Assembly (NCBI GenBank): GCA_963969395.1
Contig: OZ017799.1
Span: forward strand, 1,552,501-1,616,500
From: Pseudoscleropodium purum
Taxonomy: Eukaryota; Streptophyta; Bryopsida; Hypnales; Brachytheciaceae
DNA length: 64,000 nucleotides
Direction of reading: 5' to 3'
Shown: positions 48,063 through 60,900 of the stretch, piece by piece
How the letters are laid out: each line of letters starts with the position of its first letter
Position numbering within the stretch: position 1 is the stretch's first letter
Translations under genes and position numbers: made by a program
The notes under the pieces: generated by a model
Seen by the model: only the letters and a program-made list of their open reading frames with translations
Database searches by the model: none
What the model was told of the DNA's origin: nothing

Positions 48063-50261
48063 TACATAACATTGTAAATTCCTATACTTTTTTCTTTCTG
48101 TATATCTCAAAGCAACAAGGATATGCCTTCAATGGGACTCTAGAAGGTTTTGATTTCACTTTTTGTCTTGTATCTTGTTCTTAGGGTGACTTCTTGTCAC
48201 AAATTGGGAAGGTTTTGGTATATCACATGTTTGTGGCTTTGTGCAAACATTTAAGTGGATCTCTTTTGTAAATGTAGTCCATATCAATTTTAATTTGAAC
48301 TTTCAAATTGACTTTAGTTTATTTAGCTATTGAAGGCATCCTACATTTGAAGGGAAAAATGTCCATCTAGCATTAGTAAATATGTTATATATGTACTCAA
48401 CTACTCATTCATCAAACTTCATTCCTAAATGCATTGAACTCCATTTCATGAATGACACACACAATACTTCAAGATTATGTTTTGTTAAATTAACTTTTCA
48501 TTAATCCAAAGTAGTATTTGAATTTTTCAAAAGCAATATTTTTTAAATGACTGATTTGATGAAAATATGATAGTAATATATTCGTATAAGATATTAACAA
48601 AGATGTGTAAATTCAAACCAAAAAATAAATAAATTTAGCATTGAAGGGTTAAATTAAAATATAAAAGTATTTTTTATTCTTTAAGATATAAATTAAAGTT
48701 TTTCAATGAAGGTGATATTAAAAATGAATTAACTACCACTAAATACTTGACCTCAATTAATGATTAAATAATTGAAATATTTTTATTGATTCAAACAAGT
48801 GAAAAACTTTGAATAAATATGAATGCCATAATTTGTCAAATTTTTGTAAAAGTAAGATAACAATATGGAATTGTGTGGATGAATATATACACTTATAGTT
48901 GCTTTCAAAAGTTTTATTTTATTTTAAAATTTGCCATTAATTAATTGAGAAATAAGAATTTTCTTGGTGAAATTTACACATGTTGTAATGAAAATTTGAA
49001 AATGATGCAACTCTAAATTCAAAATTTTATTATAACATTCCAAATTTCACCAAGATTTTTAAATTAGTTCTAGAGAATCTTGAGGTGATAAAAAAAACTT
49101 TTGAAAGACACCAAACATGAATTATAAATGATTCTTCATACACAATCTACATTGTCATAGATGCAAGTAGATTCATCACTTTAATGAAAATCGCAAAGAG
49201 CATCAGTATAGATATTTTGGAAAAGTTCAAAAAATAGGAACTGTGTGGTAAGAAATCCTACTTCTATTTTATTCTTGCAACTTCAATTGTAACATTTTTG
49301 ACTATGTAGCTCTAGCAATGTGCTCCATATTGCCTCAATTTTATTGTCTTTTCTAGGAGTAGTAACATGTCCTTGTGGGAGTGCATTGAATAGTTTTCTT
49401 TTGGTCACCATCATCCTTGTGTCATTTCACCGAATAACTTTCAATTGGTCGCCATCTTCCATGTCACTTCATTGCTCTTTTGGGAGGCTTGCCACCTCTA
49501 CGGAGCCTTTCAACAAAAATGTGGTGGCTGCGTATAAATAATGTGCCTTTTGAATACACTATACAAAGACTATATCAAGAATTTTCTTTTTGAGAACACT
49601 GTCTCTAAAGCGAATTTTGAAAGATGGTCCATTTAGCATGAAACATTCTGTGATCTAAGCACCAACCTATGCAATCTAACAAAAGATCTTTGTGAAAATC
49701 TAGTATGAGAACAGATGACTACAAAACTAGAATATTTGCATACATGCATGAGATGTTTTCTATTCAAATAACCTACTAGATTGCTAACAATCTTTGATTC
49801 CAAATGAAAATAATTATCACTCAACATCATTTGATTAAAGCATTGAAACCTTCCTCTCTCTCCCCACCCCAATTCTCCATACAATATGCTTCAACTATCT
49901 CATTCAAATTCTCTTTGAATCCCAAATCTCCAAGCATTGACCAATCAAATTCTTATTTTTGGCACCCTCAAAAGGTAGTCAAAATATTAGTAATTGGTAT
50001 CAACTCAAGTTAGCAATTTGATTATATGTATTGGATTATATATAATGAATATTTTGAATTTTCTCAGATGAAAATTGAACATTAATTACTTCCCACCATT
50101 GACTAAAAATTTTGCATTTTTTTTATAAATTTTGTTTCCCAATAATTTTTAATAGGTTGGAATTAGATCCCTTTTCCTTGGCTCAACTCAAATTCCATGC
50201 CCAAAGTACCGTCTTCAAAGAAAAACCAATGGATGAGGTTGAAATGTCTAGAAAAATCCAA
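48063..50261. other. AT-rich DNA, no gene seen
   Basis: No repeat boundary or coding signal that I can defend. ORFs of 60-83 codons near 49.3-50.2 kb show no domain. Confidence 0.4.
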
Positions 50262-50405
50262 AGCCCAAAAATATTAGAAAAAACTTATGATAAAACACTT
50301 ACCAATTTACAACCCTAATCAACAATTCTAATACTAACGCTATAGTATTGTGGTATCATTTTGGTAGAAACTTTGATTCAACTCAAATAACACTCTAATA
50401 ATGAA
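50262..50405 (+). repeat. Diverged copy of the segment at 54412-54565
   Basis: Collinear with 54412-54565 (AAGCCCAAAAATA, CACCCTAATCAACA, TTTGGTAGAA, GATTCAACTC, AACACTCT). Most differences are C-to-T or G-to-A in this copy. Confidence 0.7.
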
Positions 50406-53400
50406 CTAGAATTAGAATTTAGGGCTTTAGGATTAGGGTTGCAAATTTGCTTCTCACTTATTGTTGCAATTTGCTAAGTAATCTCTAGATTTTGTAGATG
50501 TGTGAAGTGATGCTTTTGTAATACTAGTTTCAAGTGATGCAATTTAGGCTTTACATACACCTCCCCTATTGCAATGTCACCTTTTGATTCACCCATTGTC
50601 ATTATCACCATTTCCTTGGATAGAGGTGTTAGGAAATCAATCATGTTTCTAGAGCAATTTTATTATTATTTTTCTAGGATGGTGGTTGGAAAATTGTTAT
50701 CCACAATTTGGGACATCACTAGACAGAAAATCTGGTTTAGAGTATCTAGAATTTGGCTATAAGTTTTCATACATGTTAGCTAAATGGAAAGTCCACCTTA
50801 TAATTGCTGCCTTGTAAAACTCATACTTAAATGTTTGGATACTCTCACTAGAAGAGTGGTGGATTCAATGAATTCAATGGCATAGTCTTCAATGCATTGT
50901 GACACTTTGTGCCACAATATATTGAAATTTTGAAATTTTTATTTCTAACCACCCCTCCCCCCTCTTATAATTTTAGAAACCAACTTGTTTGACAATCAAT
51001 ATGGGACAATTCATCCCATATTTGTATCTTGGTATTGTATCCATATCCATATTCAATATTTAGTACATATCCTATTTAGTACGTATTTTGTATTCTATAT
51101 GTATTCCATATTCTGTATGTATTTGTATATAGTATTGTATTGTATTCATATTTAATATTAAATACGTATTCATATGCAGTATTGTATCTACGTCCAATAT
51201 TTCATATTTGGATGGCTCAAATTAAATCTCACAAGATCAAGGGCTTGTGATTTTTTGAGAAATCAACGGCAATTTCAAGGGTAAGTATTTTCTTTTACAA
51301 AAATCAATGGCCTATAATTTTTTTGAAAGAGGAAGAAGAGCAACTATTGCAAACTAGGGTGGTATGCCCCTTTCTAGTGCATTGTGTCAAACTTTCAAAA
51401 GATCATTCCAAGTTTCATTGAAAATAAGGACCAACGCAATCATGGTACACATTCATTGATCCTTAGTCTTGTTTCCATTGTGCCTATTGCTACAGATTTT
51501 ATGTATACTTTTCTATTCTAAACTACTTGCACGGCCGTGGTGCTATTATAAAAGAAAAAAATATATATTTTTCATTTAAAAAAATTTGGAATTTGATTGG
51601 TACCATGTCATTCCTATGGTTAGATTGACTATTTTTTAATTTCTTAAAAAGTTTTTTCCAAAAGAAATATGTTAAGAAAAATATTTTCAAGTCTTTTTTT
51701 TATTTGCATTGCAAATAGTGCCAAAAATAAAAACTTAACAACCCTCTACAAGGTTCAAAATTTTTGTAAGGCCTTTCAAAAATGTTGATTAGTCTATAAT
51801 CAAAGATGATCAATGTTTATATTAAATTCTCTAGGACCAAAAACCAAAGAGTTTATTGCACACTAATTTTTAGTTTTAGTTTTTTTGGTGAATATGTTTT
51901 TGTGTGGATTAGTAGCCAAATTGAGTGTGCCATTGTAGCTCTAGTTATAAACGAGGATACATGTAGTGGTACTATTTAATTTAGGTTTTAGGGGATTAAT
52001 TAGCAATCTTGTAGGTTAGGTTTTCCTCTCCTTTGATTTTGTCTATGCTTTTGATTTCATGGCTTTCTACGATACGTGTTGAGTCTCGAGTCCCTACGAA
52101 TTGTTGCGGAAGTTATTGATGAATAAATGGACATGCCATTGATGTCATACTTGGTTTGAAGGGCAAGAATCAATGAGCAATAGATTCATAACTTCTTTTA
52201 ACTTTGACTTGTATAACTATCAATGGATGATTGCAAGAAAGGTTGACCATTTTTGTAGAGTTTTGGCAAGATAGATTTTGTCTTCCATTATAACTTTTGA
52301 AGCATGATTCCAATGATTTTGAATTTTTTTTTTGTGTGTGTATGGCTTGATTGTAAATATATTCCTTATTTTTCAGAAATTTTAAAAAATCATTTTGTAC
52401 TTAAAAGTCAATTTCTCTTATTTGTTATACTTTCATGTTTTTTATTTTTAGTGATGGGGAGTACCCAAAATTAATGATTTAGAGCTGAAATTTTGGTGGT
52501 CTATTCCCACACTAATGAAACATGTTCCATAAGAGGGGCATAAAAAAAATCATTTCATGTCCTCCACATTCCTTCAAATAGGTCAAAAAAGAGGTTCCGC
52601 GGTGCACACCCTTTGAACATTGAAGATGGTTTCAAGTTCACTAGTGTATCTTGTGTCATTGCCACATCCAGGATAAAAATAATAATGATTTTCTAATTTT
52701 CAATTCATCAAAACTTTGAAATTTAAAAGTTTTCACACCATAGTGTGAGAGGTTGTGTTCTTAGTATAAAAAGAAAGCTTTATGCACAAAGGGGTGCAAA
52801 GGCTTTGTTTTGTGGCGTTTGAACATGCAATGTGAATGTTATGGTTTTTCAAAATATTGAATTAAAAGTAATTTAATTCAATTTTTTAATTAAAAGAATC
52901 CATAACTTTCACACTATAGCTCCAAATGCTACAAAATTGGCATGAATAGAAAGCCTTATGCACAAAGGAACACAATGACTTTGTTTAGTAGCATTTAGAT
53001 ATGCGATGCAAAAGTTAAGAATTTTTCAAAACAAAAGATAATTTAATTCAAACAACCTATAACAACCAATTTCCACACTCCAAAACTTTGAAATTCAATA
53101 ACTTTCACACCATAGGTCTAAACGGCACGAACAAAGCCTATGCACCCTTCTTCTCTAAGAGCTTTTGAGTGGTATAAATGATGCCATTGGATGCCTCACA
53201 ATTTGTTAAATCTTAGTATATCAAACAAAACAAACAAACAATTTATTTTAAGGTATAGATTATTTTGGTGAAATCTCATCACCATAAAGTCCTCACCAAT
53301 TTTTATAGATTCATAATATTTTACAAGTTTATGAATCAACTTATAAATCATATGTTATTGGTATGTAGACATGATAAAAATATAAATCTTACATCTAAAA

Positions 53401-54009
53401 TTACTCACAAGCTATAATTTATTTTGCTTCAATATCTTCAAATGCCTTACTATCAAGCTCTATTTGTGGTTACTCCTGTATTGCTTAAGCAATCTATTTT
53501 GGGTTGTTCACATCCTTTCAAATATAAATCTATTTCATTGACACATTTAATTTTATGTATATACCTTTGATAGCATATGAATGAACTATGAATTTTTAAA
53601 AGTGTTTATTACAAATATAAACACAATCAAACCTAGGCTCTCATGTTCAATAGGTCAAAGCTATAAAATTAATAAAAATAAATAAAAGTTAATTAATACA
53701 ATCCAAATGCAATTTAGATATATCTATGTTGTGGAATTTGTAACACCTTGGCATTGAATTATCAATAAATATCTTTATTCCTTGGTAATATGATGTTATT
53801 ATTAATCCCTAAAATCTTTAGACCTTTTTTTTCCATTAAATTCCACTCAAAATTGCCATTCCTATTGCAAGTGCAAAAACCTTTAAGAATTTTTTTTTTA
53901 CATATCTAACCATAGAATCTTATACAAGACTAGTATACAAATGTGTAAAAGAAATGTAAATTACAAGATATGTGAAATACAAAAGATACCAAGTTTTTTG
54001 GACCTTGCC
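50406..54009. other. AT-rich DNA, no gene seen
   Basis: 50.98-51.2 kb is a degenerate run of GTATT/ATATCC variants. 52.7-53.1 kb has three loose copies of a ~170-bp unit (TTTCACACCATAG, AGAAAGC(C)TTATGCACAAAGG). No gene. Confidence 0.4.
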
Positions 54010-54340
54010 TACTAGGTATACTAGTCCAAATAGAGTTTCAAATTAAATCTTTCCATGTAGACAAAAATACTCTCTATTAGAAACAAATTTTTTATTTTTT
54101 TATTTTGACTTTTATGATTTTTTTTGGTACTCTTTGACAAATTTAGCTTTGGGGTTAGGGTAGAATAACTTTTTCTCCTAAGCATTGATTCAAATAAAAT
54201 CATATTCCCACAAAAGCAAATGTGCTTTTGTATCTTTAAAAAAAAAGTTTCAAAAATTCATGATTGACAAAAATTGAGATCATCAGAGCCTACCCAAAAT
54301 CCATTTCGTCCCCCTGAACCTCAAGTCCTACTGTCCTCTT
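54010..54340 (+). repeat. Dispersed repeat R4, copy 2
   Basis: Same orientation as 32380-32710; shares ATTCAAATAAAATCATATTC, AAAGTTTCAAAAATTCATGA and CCCAAAATCCATTTCGTCCC. Non-coding. Confidence 0.55.
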
Positions 54341-54411
54341 GAACCTCAATGATATACAAAACACCCCACAGTGAACACTTGCTCAAGGAAAACAATAAAA
54401 GCAGCCCTCCA

Positions 54412-54725
54412 AGCCCAAAAATACTGGAGGGAAAAATTTCTGATAAAACACTGATAACACCCTAATCAACAGTTCTGATACCAATGTCGTAGCATTCTGG
54501 TACCACTTTGGTAGAAGCTCTGATTCAACTCCAGTAACACTCTGATAATGGACTAATCCGATACTGCTCTGATACCACTGCGTAATAATAGCGCTTATGG
54601 TAGCATCCTGGTAGCACTCTGGTAGCACTCTGGTAGCATTGCTGATCACTTTCTGATACCACTGCGTAATGATAGCGCTTCTGGTAGCATCCTAGTAGCA
54701 CTCTGGTGGCAATGCTAATCACTTA
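54412..54725. repeat. Minisatellite rich in GGTAGCACTCT units beyond the CNGC 3' end
   Basis: A ~80-bp unit, CTGATACCACTGCGTAATAA ... TAGCGCTT ... GGTAGCATCC, occurs at about 54573 and 54654, with internal 11-bp GGTAGCACTCT repeats. The left half (54412-54565) is the less decayed partner of 50262-50405. Confidence 0.7.
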
Positions 54726-54883
54726 CTGGTACTACCCTGGCAGCACTCCTAGTAGTCTCTTGGAGGGACTCGGGAGTTCTGATAGCGCTTCTCCAAAAAC
54801 TCAGACGGCACCCCCTGAGAGCACTTCTGATATCACAAGAGGGATAAAAATGGTGGGTTCAAGTTTTGGGTTAGGACTTAGAA

Positions 54884-54908
54884 TTTAGGGTTTTAGGGTT
54901 TAGGGTTT
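54884..54908 (+). repeat. Interstitial plant-type telomere repeats
   Basis: Three to four TTTAGGG-type units just downstream of the CNGC stop codon. Single TTTAGGG motifs also occur in CNGC intron 6 near 57751. Confidence 0.8.
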
Positions 54909-54933
54909 AAGGAGGTTCTGGCACTTGGGGGGG

Positions 54934-57900
54934 TCAGTGCTCTTGAGAGAAGTCAGGCTCCGAGGGTTTGGGAATATTAGAAATTCGATTGATTTCGGCA
55001 GCGTGCATACTTCGGAGGCGTTGGACTCCGCGCATGGCATTCTTCGCAAACTTTCCTGCAAGAAGAGTGGCACCCAAGCTGGGGGGTGCCTTGTCCGTGG
55101 GTTCGCCTTGCAGGGCTAAGTACTGGTCTTCTTCTTTGCGTCGCAGCTCGGCCAAGCGGCGTCGCTGGTATCTTCGCCACGCTGCTTGGATGAAGCAAGC
55201 TCCCCACGTTCGCCAATGGTTGGAGTAATACCTAAACATTGGGTGCACCCAAACTCGTTAGGAATGGTTTTGTTGCAATGCAATCCGTTCTAGTTTCACA
55301 ATCTTTCACAGCTAAGAAAATCTATGTCTCAAGCATACTTCAGTCAAAAAAAGTACTAAAAACTTGTTATCATAACTATATAAACCATCTGACACACACT
55401 CAAAAGTCGAGGCCAATTCCTGACCCTATTTTAGCTTTCTTGTATCCTCTTATCACTAGCATCACACTCAAGAATCCAATTGAAGACTACAAAAAATTGA
55501 CTTACAGAACATTTTATAGTTTCGAAAGTCATTCAATACATTCAAAAGTTGGGTTGATTTGATCCTACTCTGACTCTTAGTGCTATCTTATCACTAATTT
55601 ATCACCCCAGGAATTCAATCTCGCTTCCATTTCAAAACTAATAATAATTGAATAACATAGCCCATCTTACACAAACCTTTGAAAGTTGGGTCAATTCTAA
55701 TTCAGATTCTTTCAAGCATATCACCTTAAGAATCCAGGGTACTGTAGCTCCCATTCAATGATTTGATAGCTTCAGCATAAGAATATTACGAGCTCAATCA
55801 TGTTACAAAGAATAAAATAAAATTTCTTACGTCAAGTTTTGTATTAGCTTCTGAGAGCCCAAATGGCAAAAAATGGAAGGTAGCTTCCATATCAATAGGA
55901 GATGAAATATATAAAATAGAAAGCTTCAAGGACGGTAATAAAACGGATCCATTAAAAGGAGAAATCATGTCCAATGATAGAAATCAATACTTCCGAAAGT
56001 TACAGTAATCAATTGTGAACTTCTAAATTGTACACTTCAGTGATGAGGTAAAGTAAGAAGTCAAGAGACCAAAGAAGCTGAAGTCATCACCCACCTGAAG
56101 GTATGTTGCAGCTGCTTGCTGTGCAATCGCCGAAACTGACTGGCAACGAACTTCAAGTCATCCGAGGACAGGGAGAACGCCTCCACCTCCTTTACGGCCT
56201 TCACACTATGGGTGGAAATAGGGAGATGGCTTTGAGGTTTGGGATCCAACGCCCAGGTCAGGAGCTCCTCCCCACAGAAGTCTCCACTTGCAAGAGTGGC
56301 TTTGTTGAAGAACCCACTGCGACCGCCGTTCGTAGTCACAGTTTCCAGCTCCCCGCGAATGACGAAAAACATTTCGTTCACGGGGTCGCCCTCTCGGAGG
56401 ATGTGTGTGCCCTCGGTACACAGCGCCGGCCTCAACCGCTCGCACATCGCGTCCAGCAAGCTGTCGTCCATCTGGTCACAAAAAGGAACCTGGCAACACG
56501 CATAACAAACAGTATTCCAAACTTCAGTAAAGAATTTTAAGTTGCTATGCACAACATAACCATTTGAGCACTGGAAGGCCCGAGTTCGTTATCGGACACA
56601 ACTCTCTCCACACGAAAATCACAAAAGAATGAATAGTCAGACACTGAAGATTCACCACAAGGGGAAACAAGTGCTAACACTAGATTTCACCACAAATGAC
56701 ATACTACTATTGTTCTAACACACAACATCCTGATGTTATTCCATTTATCATGCTTAGTTGCTCTCGCAACTCTTTGACAGCATGGAGGAGGATGGGGTTA
56801 GGACCCGTGACCCTCCGCTTTTCCAACCGCCATATAGCAATGAAAGCAACAGGATTGATTTAACAAAGATTGGTAACAAAAATCTATGTTACCCTAAAAA
56901 CTAACAAGCTTCAAGCTCTACATTGAATTTAATCAATTCCAATAACTTCAATGTACACCTTGCAGCAAGAGTCGGAAAAACAAATTCAGTATAAACATTG
57001 GACTCATTGACAGTTGACACAGAAACTTGGATATCCGTTCTTAACGAGCAGCTTCCGCACCCACTGCCTAATAATTAAATAATGAAGCAAAATAAGGCTC
57101 GCTCTAGTGAAATGAAGTTCTAAATGATAGGCAAAATATGGATGCTATAAACAAAAGGTTGGCAGGTGCTTCACAGGAGAAGGATCTTATGTTCGGCACA
57201 GAACAGAAGTTTCATACTTCTTTACTCATTAAAAATTGATCCATTTTGATAGTTTGGGGCATCCAAGGCTGAAAATTATCAAACGTACGAAGAAATTCTA
57301 TTAATTGTTTTGTGCCGAAGCTACTGGTAAATGAGCAAGTAGTGTATGCAAGTGCTTACATTGCGAACCAGGCGCAGACAGAGATGGCGTTTGATGTCCC
57401 TCCGCAGGTCCGTGGGCAGGCTCTGCACCAGCATTTCCTCGTCCACGCCGCGCGTGGCCACCCACTTGTATTGGTCATAGCGACGCACCCGCTGCACGAT
57501 GTGTTGCGGCAGGTTGCGGTGATGCATCCACTGCTCCGTGTCCCGACGCTTCACTCGCATTTCCTCCAGCCTCACGGTCAGGGATTGCAGGTATGTCTGC
57601 CCAACCCACCCCCATTGTCAGATCGCTAGCAACTGACTCCATGCATCTACCTTAATGCCAACTCATTCTTGTATGATCTCTCAAAACCTTCACTAACCAT
57701 ACTTTGTTCACAGAATATGTCCAGAAAGTCATGTCCAGAGTTAGGGCTTAGGGTTTAGGGTCAGCGATTGCAGGTATGTCTGCCCAACCCCCATCGTCAG
57801 AACGCTAGCCACTGACTCTCTGCATCTACATGAATGACACTAATTCGTGTATGAATTCTCAAAACCAAACTTTGTCCTCAGAACATGTCCAGAGTTTTAG

Positions 57901-60900
57901 GGTGTTGGGATTTAAAGTTTAGGGTTGAGAGGAACGCACCTGCATGTTTCCGATCAAGAAGGCAAGTAAGATCAGACCGATGAGGATGATACATATGGTG
58001 AAGATGATTTCGCCGACGAAAGTACTGACGTCCAAGGTTTGAGTTAAGGAACTACATCACGAGAAACAACATCCCATGTTCAGTTCACACAAGCAATCCT
58101 GAACAAGAATGGGTTACAATGAACATATAACAAGTCGCTAATCACAAACGTCTGCCCAAGTATATTTTCCTTATGTCTCTTATCATATAATCTTCAATAC
58201 AATCCTAAATAGAGCCCTCACTTTTGAAGACGTCAGAAATCCTAATCAATAATCTTAGAATGAAATGATTATTATAAGCACATGTCAAAATTCTACTAGA
58301 CACAAGAAAATCATTCCTTGGAATGATGGGTCCAACGAGATACTATTGCTTTTCGAGCATGTGTCATTAGATCCGGCACCATAACTACATTTTTCAACCA
58401 TTGCTTAGTATCTCAACATACAGCCAACAAGAGCAGATCAACGCCATTAAACAGTGTCATGAAATCAACACACATAATACCATAAACTCCTACGTGGTAT
58501 CAATCTTCGAACTGTTCAATACACGCCCTATTCTCACAGATGTACCAACAGCCTTCAGCCAAAAAATGTACTTGACATCACTCCAAGTGTGCTTATTCAA
58601 ATCTGGCTACGTGACCATGATCAATGCATGCTGGAGTGAGCTAAAAGAAATCGGGGAACAAGGAAAGGTAGGCATACCTGAGAGAAAGCAAGCCAAGCCA
58701 CAAGCAGTAGAAGTAGGTTTGCGAGAAGCGAATGCTGTTGGACGAAATGTTTTGGTCAATGGCATTGGAGTAAATCCCATAGTTGAACCGATCAGGCGAT
58801 GGACCACTGTTGCAAAATACGTTTGACGCATTATTAAAAGCGAAATACCAAGGTGGTTTCACCACTGGCAGATCGTTCCAGTCACAATCGAAAATCGCAT
58901 GTTTACACTGATCCTTAGTAACAGCCGCTGCAACGCACTGCTGCTTCCAGCACGTGTCTTGCCGCTCCACGGAGAGCAGGTACCAAGCTGCACCCACAAT
59001 CTACAAGTGCCAAACGCCACATGGAACAGAAGTAAGGATTCTCTAGCATAGTAAACATGCGTTGACGGCAAACCCTGACTTGTAATTGGTGTAGCAAATT
59101 CACTGTGGTATCAATTGATTTGAAACTCCTTACAACTAAAGACAATTGACCCTGACACTTTCACAAAAGTAATGGTTCAAGAATCATGTATGCCTTGTGA
59201 TATATGCTGCAACTAGTTCTTTTCAATTTTCTAAACAGTAAGAGTTGGTTGAACAATAAAGTTTCGTGCGATTTGGAAACTTTCTCACAATATCAGCAAA
59301 CCTTTCGTGCTGCCAGTACGCATGGTTGATGTGCAATTAGTGTGCAAAGAAGGGGAAGCGTGCGTTCCCTGGCATGTCTACCCAAAAGAGTGCAAAGATA
59401 AATTGGATTGCAATCTACTCTCCCAGAGATAAATGATTTACTTACATGGCTGGCGAGCAAGTACAAGACAAGGTTGAAGGCGGCCCCAGCCCAAGCGGTT
59501 TCCAAAAGAACACCAGTGGAGTTGATCATTTTGGACAATAGTGGAAAGATTCGCAACAGACGAGGGAAGTACTGAAACACCACGATGTACCGCAATGCAT
59601 TTTTGGTGTTGATGTTGACGGAGCCCAAACTACTCACATGCGGCACCACTATCCAGATAACAACCTGCCATACGTCAGCACACTACTATTAAAGAAGGCC
59701 ACAAAATACTTTGGTTGATAAAACAATAGATCTCAAGAAATTTGGCTCTTGTACCCAAAGTGATCCCTCCACTGCTCTCCCAATGACAGCGCACCTCTAC
59801 ATATGCCTAAAGGGAGGCAAATAGTATCCTCTACATTACATTCCAGTGAATGAAACGCAAGAACAAGAAGCATTGATGCGCACTTGAGGAATTGGCAAGA
59901 CAGCCACGAAGTCGATCCAGAAATGAAATTTGAAGTATTTGGCAGCAATTTCTCTAGGGTTGGTGACAAGCTCCCCACGTCCAAACACGCGAGTGGAAGA
60001 TCGAACGTAAGCCGTCTTGAAACGAAGCACCATGTGCACCACGTAAAAAAAGTCGGTGATAGTGCGAAATACAGTCACCGCCACCTGAAAAGTTACATCA
60101 TCATGCATGCACAAATCTTAGTCAGGCGGTTACGAAGGAAACAAAATGGATGGATAGTAGTAGTTCACGGGGCATGGTTGCCAAAATTCATATGCAATGA
60201 TACTGTCCATAGTCAAAAGTGCCCCCTAGAATCACCAAAGTATCATCCAAATATCATAGAACTATCACACGAACAACACATGAGAATCAAACTAAGTAAA
60301 TTCAAAAAAGTTGGCTTCCTAGCTAATCACCAAAGTATCAACCAAATGTCATAGAACTACCACTCGTATTTAACATATGAGAACCAAAGAAAGTAAAATA
60401 TAGAATTTGGTTTCTCAGCGAACCACCAAAGTACCATCCAAATGTTGCAGAACTATCACTCGTAAAACACATGAGAATCAAAGACAGTAAAATATCCCAA
60501 AACTATCACTCGAACAACACATGAGAATCAAAGACAGTCAAATTTGATTCTGCAGTTACTTCGTGGTTTGGCTAAACTTTCACAGCACCTGAAGCTGCCT
60601 GGAGATTTGGATGCAGCTCCGGCTGTAGTCCACTTTCGGGAGGTAGAAAAAGAGCGGGTCTACGAAAACGGCCACCAAGCACGACGCCAGGAAGAAGGTG
60701 TTCCACTTGTGTAAGGAAGGGCTGGCCGGGTCCAAGTACTTCCACCGCGTGTCCTTGGTGGGCAAGTCCGAGTCGTAGTCTGCGTGGGAGGAGGTTTTAT
60801 TATTCAGTCGCAGCGTCTGGCCGAGCTTGAAGAAGCCCTTGGAGCTTCGTTGCCAGCCCCGTCGCATTGCGGAGGCGTTGTTGTTGCCGGCGCTGCTGCT

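Noticed and set aside
56103..56540. 145-codon plus-strand ORF
   Set aside because: Antisense to CNGC exon 8, which has an unmistakable cyclic-nucleotide-binding domain on the minus strand.
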